NCBI GenBank assembly: GCA_035688265.1
Contig: DASSNE010000057.1
Coordinates: 1-53,069 of the forward strand
Direction: 5' to 3'
Source of the DNA: DASSBR01 sp035688265
Lineage (GTDB): Bacteria; Pseudomonadota; Gammaproteobacteria; Natronospirales; DASSBR01
DNA: 53,069 bases
The notes below the pieces were generated by a model, which did not search any database, had not been told where the DNA came from, and was given only the letters and a program-made list of their open reading frames with translations. Position numbers and translations under genes: made by a program. Positions 31,201 through 40,749 of this stretch are shown here, one piece after another. Position 1 is the stretch's first letter. Each line of letters begins with the position of its first letter.

Positions 31201-32859
31201 ATGCCGCATAACACCAAAGCACTTGTTGCCGCCTTTCTGATCGCCGTGCTGGCGATGCCAGCGGCTTTCGCCGCGCAAAACAATCCGCCGCCGCACCGCC
31301 TGTTCCGCATCACGCTGAACGGCGCGTCCGGCAAGATCGTCTCGGGGCGCCTGTTGCTGTTCGCAACCCCCGTCGCGGTCGCCAGGAAGCACGCGAAGAA
31401 CGGCAAGGTCACGAGCATCGATATCAGCCCGTTCCGGCCGACCGAAGTGGCGGTGGCGGCGATGCCGGTCGCAAGCCTCTCGCCGGGCGAGTCGATCTAT
31501 CTCGATGCCGACGCGCTGGCGTTCCCGAAGGGCTTTTCGAAGCTCAAGCCGGGCCGTTACGATGTGCAGGCGCTGCTCGACGTCAACCACAACTACAACT
31601 ACAGCGGCCGCGGCGCGGGCGACCTCGTGAGCGCGGTGCAAGAGATCACCTTCGGTGCCGGCACCGCCATCCCGACGCTCAAGTTGACGCGCAAGCTGAC
31701 CGAGACAATCAAGCCGTGGACGGTATCGCCGCGCGTGAAACCCAAGGCGCGTCGCGAGGCGATGGTCAAGGCGACAAAAGCCGCGCAGGCGCATAGCAAC
31801 GAGCTCGATTTCGTCAGCCCGGCGCTGTCGAAGTTCTGGGGCCGCCCGATTCACATGCGCGGCTGGGTGATGCTGCCGCCGGACTACGCGAAGCACGCCG
31901 ACAGCCGCTATCCGACCGTCTATTTCACCCACGGCTTCGGCGGCAACCTGACGTTCCTCACGTTCTGGGCGACCGACATCTGGAAGCTGACCGCGAGCGG
32001 CGCGATCCCGCCGATGATCTGGGTGTTCCTCGACGAATCCAGCCCCACCGGCACGCACGAGTTTGCCGATTCTGTCAACAACGGCCCGTGGGGCACGGCG
32101 CTGACCACCGAGCTGATTCCATATCTCGAAGCGCATTACCGCATGGACGCCAAACCCAGCGGACGCTTCCTGACCGGCCATTCGTCCGGCGGCTGGGCGA
32201 CGCTGTGGCTGCAGGTGCGCTACCCGAAAATCTTCGGCGGCACCTGGTCGATCTCGCCCGATCCCAGCGATTTCCACGACTTCACTGGCCCGAACATTTA
32301 TGCGCCGAACGCCAACGTCTACTACAAGCCGAACGGCAAGCCGTGGCCGCTGGTGCGCGCGCACGGCAAGGTGCTCGCGACGTTCAAGCAGTTCGCGCAA
32401 CTCGAGCGCGTGCTGGGACCCTACGGCGGGCAGATGGCGTCATTCGACTGGGTGTTTTCGCCGCGCGCGCCGGACGGGCGGCCGGAGCAGATGTTCAATC
32501 GCGACACCGGCGCCGTGAATCCCCAGGTTGCGGATTACTGGCGCAAGCACTACGACATCGCCTACCGGCTGAAGACGCACTGGCAGCAACTCAAGCCGGA
32601 CCTGAACGGCAAGATTCACCTGGTCGTCGGCACCGCTGACACGTTCTACCTCGACGGCGCGGCGCACAAGCTCGACGCGGTGCTCAAAGGGCTGCACGCC
32701 AAGGCGCAGATCGTGTTCCTGCCCGGCAAGACGCACTCCAGCGTGTTCAAGATCGACGGCGACCCGAACGGCCTGATGAAGCGGGTCGCGTGGGCGATGT
32801 ATCACGTCGCCCGGCCGGACGCCGCGATACCGAAGGGGATGAGGCAGATCGCCCCGTAG
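31201..32859 (+). CDS. exported esterase-family protein (alpha/beta hydrolase)
   Basis: The 552-aa secreted protein has a signal peptide at 1-24 (ALVAAFLIAVLAMPAAFA). Residues 30 to about 190 form an N-terminal beta domain of unknown type. The C-terminal part is an esterase-D-like alpha/beta hydrolase with YPTVYFTHGFGG, the nucleophile elbow GHSSGGW, an Asp in VVGTADTFYLDG and the His of GKTHSSVF. Related proteins hydrolyse acyl or feruloyl esters. The substrate is not readable here. The start at 31201 is chosen by the signal peptide. Convergent with thiG. Confidence 0.82.
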   Translation: MPHNTKALVAAFLIAVLAMPAAFAAQNNPPPHRLFRITLNGASGKIVSGRLLLFATPVAVARKHAKNGKVTSIDISPFRPTEVAVAAMPVASLSPGESIYLDADALAFPKGFSKLKPGRYDVQALLDVNHNYNYSGRGAGDLVSAVQEITFGAGTAIPTLKLTRKLTETIKPWTVSPRVKPKARREAMVKATKAAQAHSNELDFVSPALSKFWGRPIHMRGWVMLPPDYAKHADSRYPTVYFTHGFGGNLTFLTFWATDIWKLTASGAIPPMIWVFLDESSPTGTHEFADSVNNGPWGTALTTELIPYLEAHYRMDAKPSGRFLTGHSSGGWATLWLQVRYPKIFGGTWSISPDPSDFHDFTGPNIYAPNANVYYKPNGKPWPLVRAHGKVLATFKQFAQLERVLGPYGGQMASFDWVFSPRAPDGRPEQMFNRDTGAVNPQVADYWRKHYDIAYRLKTHWQQLKPDLNGKIHLVVGTADTFYLDGAAHKLDAVLKGLHAKAQIVFLPGKTHSSVFKIDGDPNGLMKRVAWAMYHVARPDAAIPKGMRQIAP

Positions 32860-32861
32860 CG

Positions 32862-33674
32862 CTAAACGAACGTGCCCTCGAGCGGCGACGAGGCGCTCGC
32901 GTAGCGTCGCCGCGGCATGCGCCCGGCGAGGAACGCCTCGCGGCCTGCGGCGATCGCTTTCTGCATCGCGGAGGCCATCAGCACCGGGTTCTTAGCCTTG
33001 GCGATCGCCGTGTTCATCAGCACGCCGTCGCAACCCAGCTCCATCGCGATCGCGGCATCCGACGCAGTGCCGACGCCGGCATCGACCAGCACCGGCACCG
33101 TCGCGTTTTCGACGATCGTCATGATGTTGTACGGGTTGCGAATGCCCAAGCCCGAGCCGATCGGCGCCGCCAGCGGCATCACGGCGACGCAGCCCAACTC
33201 CTCCAGGCGCTTGGCGAGAATCGGATCGTCGGTCGTATAGACCATCACGTCGAAACCGTCCTTCACCAGCCTCTCGGCGGCGGCCAGCGTCTGCACCATG
33301 TCCGGAAACAGCGTCTTCGGATCGCCCAGCACCTCCAGCTTGACCAGCGTATGGCCATCAAGCAGCTCGCGCGCCATACGGCAGGTGCGAAGCGCGTCGT
33401 CGGCCGTATAGCAGCCGGCGGTATTGGGCAGAATCGTGTAGCGCTCCGGCGGCAGTACATCAAGCAGGTTCGGCTCGTCGGGATTCTGACCGATGTTGCT
33501 GCGGCGAATCGCCACCGTCACGATTTCCGCACCGCTGGCCTCGATTGCCCGGCCGGTTTCGTCGAGGTCCTTGTACTTGCCGGTCCCGACCAGCAGCCGG
33601 GATTGATAACGCTTGCCGGCAAGCTCGAAGCTGTCGTCGGTGAAATCCGTTTGCATGGCGGGCTGGGTGTTCAT
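32862..33674 (-). CDS. thiG: thiazole synthase
   Basis: Forms the thiazole phosphate ring of thiamine from deoxyxylulose phosphate, dehydroglycine and the ThiS thiocarboxylate. The 270-aa TIM-barrel protein shows LLVGTGKYKDLDE, the Schiff-base Lys region LVKLEVLGD, MPLAAPIGSGLGIRNPYN and VLVDAGVGTASDAAIAMELG. MNTQPAM and a second Met at residue 7 are alternative starts. thiS lies upstream on the same strand, but 187 bp of repeats separate them, which is unusual for this pair. Confidence 0.96.
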   Translation of the reverse strand: MNTQPAMQTDFTDDSFELAGKRYQSRLLVGTGKYKDLDETGRAIEASGAEIVTVAIRRSNIGQNPDEPNLLDVLPPERYTILPNTAGCYTADDALRTCRMARELLDGHTLVKLEVLGDPKTLFPDMVQTLAAAERLVKDGFDVMVYTTDDPILAKRLEELGCVAVMPLAAPIGSGLGIRNPYNIMTIVENATVPVLVDAGVGTASDAAIAMELGCDGVLMNTAIAKAKNPVLMASAMQKAIAAGREAFLAGRMPRRRYASASSPLEGTFV

Positions 33675-33690
33675 GGTGTCCTCATCTTTA

Positions 33691-33725
33691 AGTCGCTAGT
33701 CGCTAGTCGCTAGTCGCTAGTCGCT
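33691..33725. repeat. heptamer microsatellite (AGTCGCT x5)
   Basis: Five perfect tandem copies of AGTCGCT lie just upstream of thiG. Three related inverted units (AGCCACT, AGCCACT, AGCGACT) lie at 33839-33859 on the other side of the hairpin, next to the thiS stop. Confidence 0.95.
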
Positions 33726-33744
33726 AGGGAAGTTCTGAAGAGCT

Positions 33745-33814
33745 CCGTTCGCCCTGAGCTTGTCGAAGGGCTCTTGAGAACCCAAGAGTGCTTTGACAAG
33801 CTCAGCACGAACGG
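33745..33814. repeat. REP-like hairpin between thiS and thiG
   Basis: CCGTTCG...TGAGCTTGTC at 33745-33764 pairs with GACAAGCTCAG...CGAACGG at about 33795-33814 with small mismatches. The GAGCTTGTCGAAGGG core is a repeat type common in proteobacterial genomes. Confidence 0.75.
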
Positions 33815-33861
33815 AATGGCGTTTCTTGACTCAGTTCTAGCCACTAGCCACTAGCGACTAA

Positions 33862-34071
33862 TTAACCGCCCCCGATCGCATGGACGATCTCGACACGATC
33901 GCCGGGCCGGAACGTATGTTCAGCATAACTGCTGCGCGGCACGATCTCGCCGTTCACTTCCATGGCGATCCGGCGGCCGGTCAGTTCGAGCCGCTCGACC
34001 AGTTGTGTCGCCGTCAAATCGTCGGGAAGTTCCGTACTGTCGCCGTTCAGGAAAATCTGCATGCGTTTCAT
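33862..34071 (-). CDS. thiS: sulfur carrier protein ThiS
   Basis: The 66-69 aa ubiquitin-like sulfur carrier ends in the required Gly-Gly (HAIGGG) and begins MQIFLNGDSTELPDDL at the second Met (34062). A Met three codons earlier (34071) also fits, and neither has a clear Shine-Dalgarno. The C-terminal Gly is adenylated and thiocarboxylated to feed sulfur to ThiG. It lies upstream of thiG on the same strand, separated by repeats. The 29 bp to the tRNA-Gly gene are shared with its promoter region. Confidence 0.93.
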   Translation of the reverse strand: MKRMQIFLNGDSTELPDDLTATQLVERLELTGRRIAMEVNGEIVPRSSYAEHTFRPGDRVEIVHAIGGG

Positions 34072-34082
34072 TTTAACACTGG

Positions 34083-34088
34083 TACAAT
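34083..34088 (+). promoter_or_regulatory. -10 element for tRNA-Gly
   Basis: TACAAT lies 13 bp before the mature tRNA 5' end and is followed by a GC-rich stretch (GCCGGCCCGG). No clear -35 hexamer was found. Confidence 0.4.
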
Positions 34089-34100
34089 AAGCCGGCCCGG

Positions 34101-34174
34101 GCGGGTGTAGTTCAATGGTAGAACCTCAGCTTCCCAAGCTGATGACGTGGGTTCGATTCCCATCACCCGCTCCA
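34101..34174 (+). tRNA. tRNA-Gly (anticodon CCC)
   Basis: The full cloverleaf is readable: acceptor GCGGGTG with CACCCGC, D arm TAGTTCAATGGTAGAA, anticodon stem TCAGC/GCTGA with loop TTCCCAA (anticodon CCC at 34133-34135), T arm GGGTTCGATTCCC, discriminator T and encoded CCA. Confidence 0.97.
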
Positions 34175-34251
34175 TTTTGTCCTTTTGCGCAAATCCCCGT
34201 AATGTAGCTCTATCGGCATGGGCCGCTAAATGCGCTTAAAGCGAAGGGCCC

Positions 34252-34535
34252 AGTGGCCTTTCAAGGCGATATTGCCCTGTTCAGAACGCCTGTGCGCTTC
34301 AAGCACAAGGCGCGCGACCGCGGCATAGCCGCCCTATGGCAAGGGAGCGCAACGCGGTGATTGGAGCGCACAGGCGTTCCCGATATATAGTCATGGCATT
34401 GATGGGCGAGGCTGCCCGCGCCCGTGGACTGCGTTGCGCCGCTTGCCAATGGAACAACCATTGCCCGCGCGCCGCGCCTTGCCACGAACGCGGGCAGTCT
34501 CGCTGAACAGGGCAATATCGCCTTGAAAGGCCACT
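34252..34535. mobile_element. 284-286 bp structured inverted-repeat element, copy 2
   Basis: Arms 34252-34284 and 34503-34535 are a perfect 33-bp inverted repeat. The body is nearly the same as copy 1 (shared stretch GGGCGAGGCTGCCCGCGCCC), with the same two internal stems. The outer arms share only the AGTGG end, an ATATT core and TTCAG with copy 1. The right end stops 3 bp before the asmA ATG, and its GAAAGG (about 34525-34530) sits at Shine-Dalgarno distance. No gene inside. Confidence 0.85.
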
Positions 34536-34538
34536 AGA

Positions 34539-36671
34539 ATGTTAAGAGCACTAAAAATATTTGGCATCGTGATCGGCTCGATCATCGCCGCGATTATCAT
34601 TGCCGCGGTAATCCTCTGGCTGGTCATCGATCCGAACGACTATCGCGACGATATCGAGGCCGCGGTCGCCCGCAACACCGATCGCACGCTGACGATCAAC
34701 GGCGACATCCACCTGTCGCTGTTCCCGTGGCTCGGCGTGACCGTCGGCGAGGCAACCCTCAGCAATGCGCCCGGCTTCGGTACCGAGCCGTTCGCGACCA
34801 TCGACGACATGCAGGTGCGCGTGCGCCTGCTGTCGCTGATCGGCGATCATCCGGAGGTCGGCACGCTCGAGCTGAAGGGCCTGAAGCTCAACCTCGAACG
34901 CAACGCGAGCGGCAAAACCAACTGGCAGGACCTGATCGGCGGGCGCTCGAAGTCGAACGGCGGGGGCGGCACGTCCAACAGCACCCTCGGCAACATCACG
35001 ATCGACTCGGTCGTGATGCGCGATGCGACCATCGACTGGGCCGACGCCAAAACCGACTCCCACTACCACCTGCGCGGCGTGAACCTGACGGTCGGCAAGG
35101 TCCAGCCGAACCAGCCGTTCCCGGTGAAGATGAACTTCGGCTTCGACAGCATGCGCCCGGTGATGCATGCTCAAATCGGTCTACGCGCGACGGCGACCGT
35201 TTATCCGGACAGCAAGCAGTACAAACTGACCGACGGCATGGTCGAAGTCGAAGCGCGCGGCGCCGGCCTGCCGGCGGAGCCGACGCATGTCAAGGCGAAC
35301 TGGCAGAGCCTGGAACTCAACCGGCCGGCGGGTACTTTCAACTTGCAGGCACTCAAGCTGCACACGCTCGGCATCGAGGCCGATGCGGTGCTGCAGGGCA
35401 CAGGCCTCAACGGCCAGCCGAAAATCACCGGCGTTTTGACGGTCCCCGACTTCGCGCCGCGCGAAGTGCTCGCGAAGATGGGGCGCAAGCTGCAGCCCGA
35501 GGACAAGACCGTGCTGCAACACGCCTCGCTGCTCGCGGACATCGCGGCAACCAGGGATTCGCTCGCGTTCAACAACGTGCAGGCGACGCTCGACGACACC
35601 CACTTCACCGGCGAGTTCGCGGTCACCAACTTCAAGACGCACGCGCTGTCGTTCGCGCTGGCCGCCGATACGTTCGATGCCGACCGCTATCTGCCGGCCG
35701 GCCGGGAAAAGCAGGCGAAACAGGTGCCGCTGGGTGCAATCGACTCGATTCACCTGCCGGGCAGCCGGCTGCAGGGTCTGAACCTGCACGGTCGCCTGAC
35801 CATCGGCACGTTCAAGCTGCTGAACATGACGGCCAACGATCTCACTTTCGGTATTAACGCGGCCAACGGCGCGATGACGCTCAAGCCGCTGACCGCGAAG
35901 CTCTACGGTGGCACTTACAGCGGCACCGTCCAGGCAGCCGCGGCCGGAAAGGGCCTGAAGCTCACGACCGACCAGACGCTGTCGACGATCCACTTCGGCG
36001 CGCTGCTGCAGGATCTGCTGGGCAAGAAGCTGATGAGCGGCACCGCCAGCCTCAACATCGCCTTCAGCGGGCAGGGCGACACCGTTGGCGCGCTCAAGCA
36101 GACGCTCGACGGCAAGGTCGGCTTCAAGGTACAGCACGGTGCGCTGGAAGGCATCGACCTGTGGAGTGCGCTCCGCCGTGCCTACACGATCGTCAAGGAG
36201 CACAAGGTGCCGCCGAAGACGAGTGGCGGCAAGACCGAGTTCGTCGCGATGAGCGGCAGCGGCGTGATCAATAAAGGCGTACTCGAGAACAAGGACTTCA
36301 AGGCCGACCTGCCGTTCATGCATTTGACCGGCCACGGCAGCATCGACCTCGTCAAGCGCAACGTCGATTACGATCTCGCCGCCAAGGTCATCGGCATCCC
36401 GAAGATCGAGGGCCGCGCCGACCTCGCCACGCTCAAGGGCTACACGATCCCGATCCACGTCGAAGGCGATTTTACGTCGCTGACGGCCTTTCCCGAGATT
36501 CCGGACAAGATCAAGAACCGCCTCCGATCGGAAGTCAAAAGCCGCCTCGACGAGAAGAAACAGAACCTCAAGAGCAAGGCTGACGACAGGAAGCACGCCC
36601 TTGAAGACAGGCTCAAGAACAAACTGAAGCATCTGCTGAATAATGGCGACGACGGCGACGATGGCGGCTGA
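34539..36671 (+). CDS. asmA: AsmA-family protein
   Basis: The 710-aa envelope protein is anchored by one N-terminal helix (IFGIVIGSIIAAIIIAAVIL). It has the AsmA N-terminal signature (DPNDYRDDIEAAVARNTDRTLTINGDI) and the C-terminal AsmA domain (GTASLNIAFSGQGDT, VDYDLAAKVIG). The C-terminal tail is Lys-rich and coiled. AsmA-like proteins are thought to bridge inner and outer membrane for phospholipid movement. The order asmA-mutY-yggX is classical. The start codon directly follows a repeat element that appears to supply the Shine-Dalgarno. Confidence 0.9.
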   Translation: MLRALKIFGIVIGSIIAAIIIAAVILWLVIDPNDYRDDIEAAVARNTDRTLTINGDIHLSLFPWLGVTVGEATLSNAPGFGTEPFATIDDMQVRVRLLSLIGDHPEVGTLELKGLKLNLERNASGKTNWQDLIGGRSKSNGGGGTSNSTLGNITIDSVVMRDATIDWADAKTDSHYHLRGVNLTVGKVQPNQPFPVKMNFGFDSMRPVMHAQIGLRATATVYPDSKQYKLTDGMVEVEARGAGLPAEPTHVKANWQSLELNRPAGTFNLQALKLHTLGIEADAVLQGTGLNGQPKITGVLTVPDFAPREVLAKMGRKLQPEDKTVLQHASLLADIAATRDSLAFNNVQATLDDTHFTGEFAVTNFKTHALSFALAADTFDADRYLPAGREKQAKQVPLGAIDSIHLPGSRLQGLNLHGRLTIGTFKLLNMTANDLTFGINAANGAMTLKPLTAKLYGGTYSGTVQAAAAGKGLKLTTDQTLSTIHFGALLQDLLGKKLMSGTASLNIAFSGQGDTVGALKQTLDGKVGFKVQHGALEGIDLWSALRRAYTIVKEHKVPPKTSGGKTEFVAMSGSGVINKGVLENKDFKADLPFMHLTGHGSIDLVKRNVDYDLAAKVIGIPKIEGRADLATLKGYTIPIHVEGDFTSLTAFPEIPDKIKNRLRSEVKSRLDEKKQNLKSKADDRKHALEDRLKNKLKHLLNNGDDGDDGG

Positions 36672-37716
36672 CCCGCGGCAGATGCCGACAGCCGTCGAAG
36701 ACGACTTCGCGCCACGTCTGCTCGGCTGGTTCGCGCGTCACGGCCGCCACGATCTGCCATGGCAGCGCGAACCGACGCCGTATCGCGTCTGGGTGTCCGA
36801 GATCATGCTGCAGCAAACGCAGGTGGCGACGGTCATCCCGTATTTCGATTGCTTCATGGCGCGCTTTCCCGATCTCGCCACGCTGGCGGCGGCGCCGCTC
36901 GACGACGTGCTCGCGCTCTGGTCCGGGCTCGGCTATTACGCGCGGGCCCGCAACCTGCATCGTGCGGCGCAAACGGCCGTTGCGGAACATGACGGCGAAT
37001 TGCCGGCGTCGCTGGATGAATTGATGGCGCTGCCGGGCATCGGCCGCTCAACGGCAGGCGCGATACTCTCGCTCAGTCGCGGTCAGCGCCACGCGATCCT
37101 CGACGGCAACGTCAAGCGCGTGCTGGCGCGTTTCCACGCCGTCGCCGGCTGGCCCGGCGATAAGCGAGTGGCCGACCGGCTGTGGGAGTTTGCGGAGTCG
37201 CACACGCCCGTCACCGATTGCGCGGCATACACGCAGGCGATCATGGATCTCGGCGCAACCGTCTGCACGCGCCGCAATCCCGCCTGCGATATCTGCCCGA
37301 TCAGCGGCGATTGCGAGGCTTATCGGCTTGGCCGGCAGCATGAGTTTCCGGCGTCGCGCGTGCGGCGCGATTACCCGGAGCGCAACGTGCGCGTGCTGGT
37401 CATCGAAGCGGATGGGGCGGTGCTGCTGGAAAAGCGCCCGCCCGCCGGCATCTGGGGCGGCTTGTGGAGCCTGCCCGAACTGCCTGATGACGCGCAGGCG
37501 TCGGAGTGGTGCGACAGTCGCGGCTTGCGGATCGGCGCATCGCGATCGGCGCCACGGTTCAGGCACGATTTAACACATTTCCGGCTCTGGATGGAGCCGG
37601 TGCACGTCACTGCGCACACCGCCGGCGTCATGGACGCCGACCGCTACCTCTGGTACAAAGGCGCCCCCGGCATCGGCCTGCCGGCACCGATCAGAAAATT
37701 TCTCTCAGGGGAGTAA
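36643..37716 (+). CDS. mutY: A/G-specific adenine glycosylase
   Basis: Base-excision enzyme that removes adenine opposite 8-oxoguanine. The 357-aa form has RHDLPWQREPTPYRVWVSE, IMLQQTQV with the catalytic Glu nearby, and helix-hairpin-helix LPGIGRSTAGAIL. The catalytic Asp is in ILDGNVKRVLAR and the 4Fe-4S loop is CTRRNPACDICPISGDC. The C-terminal NUDIX-like domain recognises 8-oxoG. Starts at 36643, 36661 and 36682 are all possible, and none has a clear Shine-Dalgarno. The first two overlap the asmA end, so translational coupling is likely. Confidence 0.95.
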   Translation: MATTATMAADPRQMPTAVEDDFAPRLLGWFARHGRHDLPWQREPTPYRVWVSEIMLQQTQVATVIPYFDCFMARFPDLATLAAAPLDDVLALWSGLGYYARARNLHRAAQTAVAEHDGELPASLDELMALPGIGRSTAGAILSLSRGQRHAILDGNVKRVLARFHAVAGWPGDKRVADRLWEFAESHTPVTDCAAYTQAIMDLGATVCTRRNPACDICPISGDCEAYRLGRQHEFPASRVRRDYPERNVRVLVIEADGAVLLEKRPPAGIWGGLWSLPELPDDAQASEWCDSRGLRIGASRSAPRFRHDLTHFRLWMEPVHVTAHTAGVMDADRYLWYKGAPGIGLPAPIRKFLSGE

Positions 37717-37720
37717 GAAA

Positions 37721-37996
37721 GTGACCCATCAGGTTCAGTGTGTGATACTCAAGCGCGAGGCGGAAGGGCTCGACCGCCCGCCGTATCCCGGCGACCTCGG
37801 CCGCCGCATTTACGAGCACGTCTCGAAGGAAGGCTGGCAGCGCTGGGTGAAACATCAGACGATGCTGCTCAACGAGTACCGCCTGTCGCCGATCGACCCC
37901 AAGGCGCGCAAGTTCCTGGAAGCGGAAATGGAGAAGTTCTTGTTCGGCGAAGGGTCGGACAAGCCAAAGGACTACGTCCCGCCGGAATCCGGCTAG
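37721..37996 (+). CDS. yggX: Fe(2+)-trafficking/oxidative damage protection protein YggX
   Basis: The 91-aa protein has a GTG start with GGGGAG 8 nt upstream, 4 nt after the mutY stop. The body VQCVILKREAEGLDRPPYPGDLG... and WVKHQTMLLNEYRLSP are diagnostic of YggX. Known roles are protection of Fe-S clusters and iron trafficking under oxidative stress. The mutY-yggX pair is conserved in Gammaproteobacteria. Confidence 0.95.
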   Translation: MTHQVQCVILKREAEGLDRPPYPGDLGRRIYEHVSKEGWQRWVKHQTMLLNEYRLSPIDPKARKFLEAEMEKFLFGEGSDKPKDYVPPESG

Positions 37997-38116
37997 CCCC
38001 TCTCCCCTCGGGAGAGGGGTTGGGGTGAGGGTGCCCGAGCTAGAGAACGTAATGCTGTACAACCGCCCTAGTGATCACGACCCTCACCCTAACCCTCTCC
38101 CGGAGGGAGAGGGAAC
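37995..38116. repeat. compound REP-like doublet (copy B)
   Basis: Units at 37995-38032 and 38080-38116 are the same pair of palindromes as at 6660-6783 but in the opposite orientation. The left unit overlaps the last base pairs of yggX. It lies between the convergent yggX and egtD genes. Confidence 0.85.
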
Positions 38117-38127
38117 AAGAGCGCCAG

Positions 38128-39095
38128 TTAGCAACTTTCCAGGTACTGCACGCTGAACAGGCCTGCCGGGTCCGTCCAGATGTGCTCGAGCGAAAAGCTG
38201 GCTTGCGCCGCGATCGCGGCGAACTCATCCGGCAGATATTTGTAGCTCGACTCGGTATGAATGTACTCGCCCTCGGCGAACGAAATCGTTTCGCCGCCGA
38301 TGCGCACGATCTGCGCGCGGTCGCTCACCAGGTGCATCTCGATGCGGCTATGATCGGGATTCCAAGCCGCGCGATGCCGGAAATGGTCTAGATCGAAATC
38401 CGCCCCCAATTCGCGGTTCAATCGCTCCAGCACGTTCTTGTTGAATTCCGCTGTAACGCCGGCGGAATCGTCGTAGGCTCGCTCCAGGATCGACGCATCC
38501 TTCTTCAGATCGACGCCGATCAGCAGCGCGCCTTCATGGCCGGCGACGCGACGCATCTGGCGCAGCAGGTCGAGCGCGTCCTCGGGTTCGAAATTGCCGA
38601 TCGTTGAGCCCGGGAAATAGACGACATTGCGCGCGGCGGGGCGCGGCGGTTCCGGCAGATCGAACGGCGCGGTGAAATCGGCGCAAACCGGCAGAATCGC
38701 GATATCGGGATAAGCCTGTTGCAGCTCGGCGGCGCTGTTCAGCAGATGTTCGCGCGAAATTTCCACCGGCACATAGCCGACCGGCCGGTCGAGATGTTCC
38801 AGTAGCAGGCGGATCTTGAGGCTGCTGCCGCTGCCGAATTCGACCAGCAGCACGTCGGGGCCGAGCAGGTCGGAGATTTCCTCGGCGTCGCGCTCCATGA
38901 TGCCGAGCTCGATGCGCGTCGGGTAGTATTCCGGCAGCGCGCAGATCTGGTCGAACAGGTGCGAGCCGCGCTCGTCGTAAAAGTACATCGACGAAATCCA
39001 TTTCTGCGGCTGGCGCAGGCCGTGCAGCACGTCGGTCTTCAGATCCGCCCGCGTCGGATGCAGATCGACGAGGTCCAGGTTGTGGCGCCGGTGCG

Positions 39096-39099
<4 letters not shown>
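38128..39099 (-). CDS. egtD: L-histidine N-alpha-methyltransferase (ergothioneine)
   Basis: Trimethylates histidine to hercynine, the first step of ergothioneine synthesis. The 323-aa protein has the family start region LDLVDLHPTRADLKTDVLHGL, KWISSMYFYDERGSHLFDQI, SAM site LLVEFGSGSSLKIRLLL, YFPGSTIGNF and the C-terminal EGEYIHTESSYKY. The start at 39099 overlaps the egtB stop by ATGA; the open frame continues upstream only as an antisense shadow. Forms a two-gene operon with egtB. Confidence 0.95.
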
Positions 39100-40352
<1,253 letters not shown>

Positions 40353-40429
40353 GAAAATCGCAAGACACTGCGGAGTGGGCTTGAATTCAGGTTAGCCGCA
40401 TGAATTCGGCGTGTCAAAGCCTAATGGTC

Positions 40430-40458
40430 TTGACTCCGATGTCGCTGAAAGGTGTAAT
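40430..40458 (+). promoter_or_regulatory. strong sigma70 promoter for the tRNA-Phe transcription unit
   Basis: TTGACT at 40430-40435 and TGTAAT at 40453-40458 are spaced by 17 bp, followed by a GC-rich discriminator (GTCGCCCCTCG) typical of stringently controlled stable-RNA promoters. The first tRNA-like repeat starts 18 bp downstream, so the repeats at 40477-40749 would be in the primary transcript. Confidence 0.75.
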
Positions 40459-40476
40459 AGTCGCCCCTCGATTCGC

Positions 40477-40749
40477 GGCCAGGTAGCTCAGCTGGGTGAG
40501 CCGCGACCGAAATGCCAATGGCATTTCGCAGCGCAGGCGAACGGGAGGCAGGAAGCCGAGCTGGTTGCGCACCACGGATGGTTGCTCGCAGAAGCGGTTA
40601 TTTTGTCAAATACGGCCAGGTAGCTCAGTTGGGTGATCCGAGACCGAAATGCCAGTGGCATTTCGCAGCGCAGGCGAACGGGAGGCAGGAAGCCGAGCTG
40701 GCTGCACACCATGGATGGTTGGCGGCAGAGGCGTTAATTTTGTCAATAT
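40477..40749 (+). repeat. two tandem tRNA-linked repeats
   Basis: Units 40477-40613 (137 bp) and 40614-40749 (136 bp) each begin with GGCCAGGTAGCTCAG, the first part of the tRNA-Phe that follows, matching for about 19-20 nt. They then diverge from the tRNA into a shared spacer. The spacer contains a 10-bp perfect hairpin (CGAAATGCCA with TGGCATTTCG), the stretch CGAACGGGAGGCAGGAAGCC and an AT-rich end (ATTTTGTCAA). Neither unit contains the tRNA 3' half, so they are not tRNA genes. Confidence 0.92.

Noticed and set aside
30403..32400. 665-residue minus-strand open frame
   Set aside because: It overlaps trmB in another frame and runs antisense through the esterase gene; both true genes have diagnostic motifs.
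33691..33859. CRISPR array
   Set aside because: The heptamers are directly tandem without spacers; this is a microsatellite.
33862..34100. TPP riboswitch upstream of thiS
   Set aside because: Only about 30 bp separate thiS from tRNA-Gly and no THI-box sequence is visible.
40477..40749. two additional tRNA genes
   Set aside because: Each unit has only the acceptor 5' strand and D-arm start of tRNA-Phe. Anticodon and T arms and the matching 3' acceptor strand are missing.
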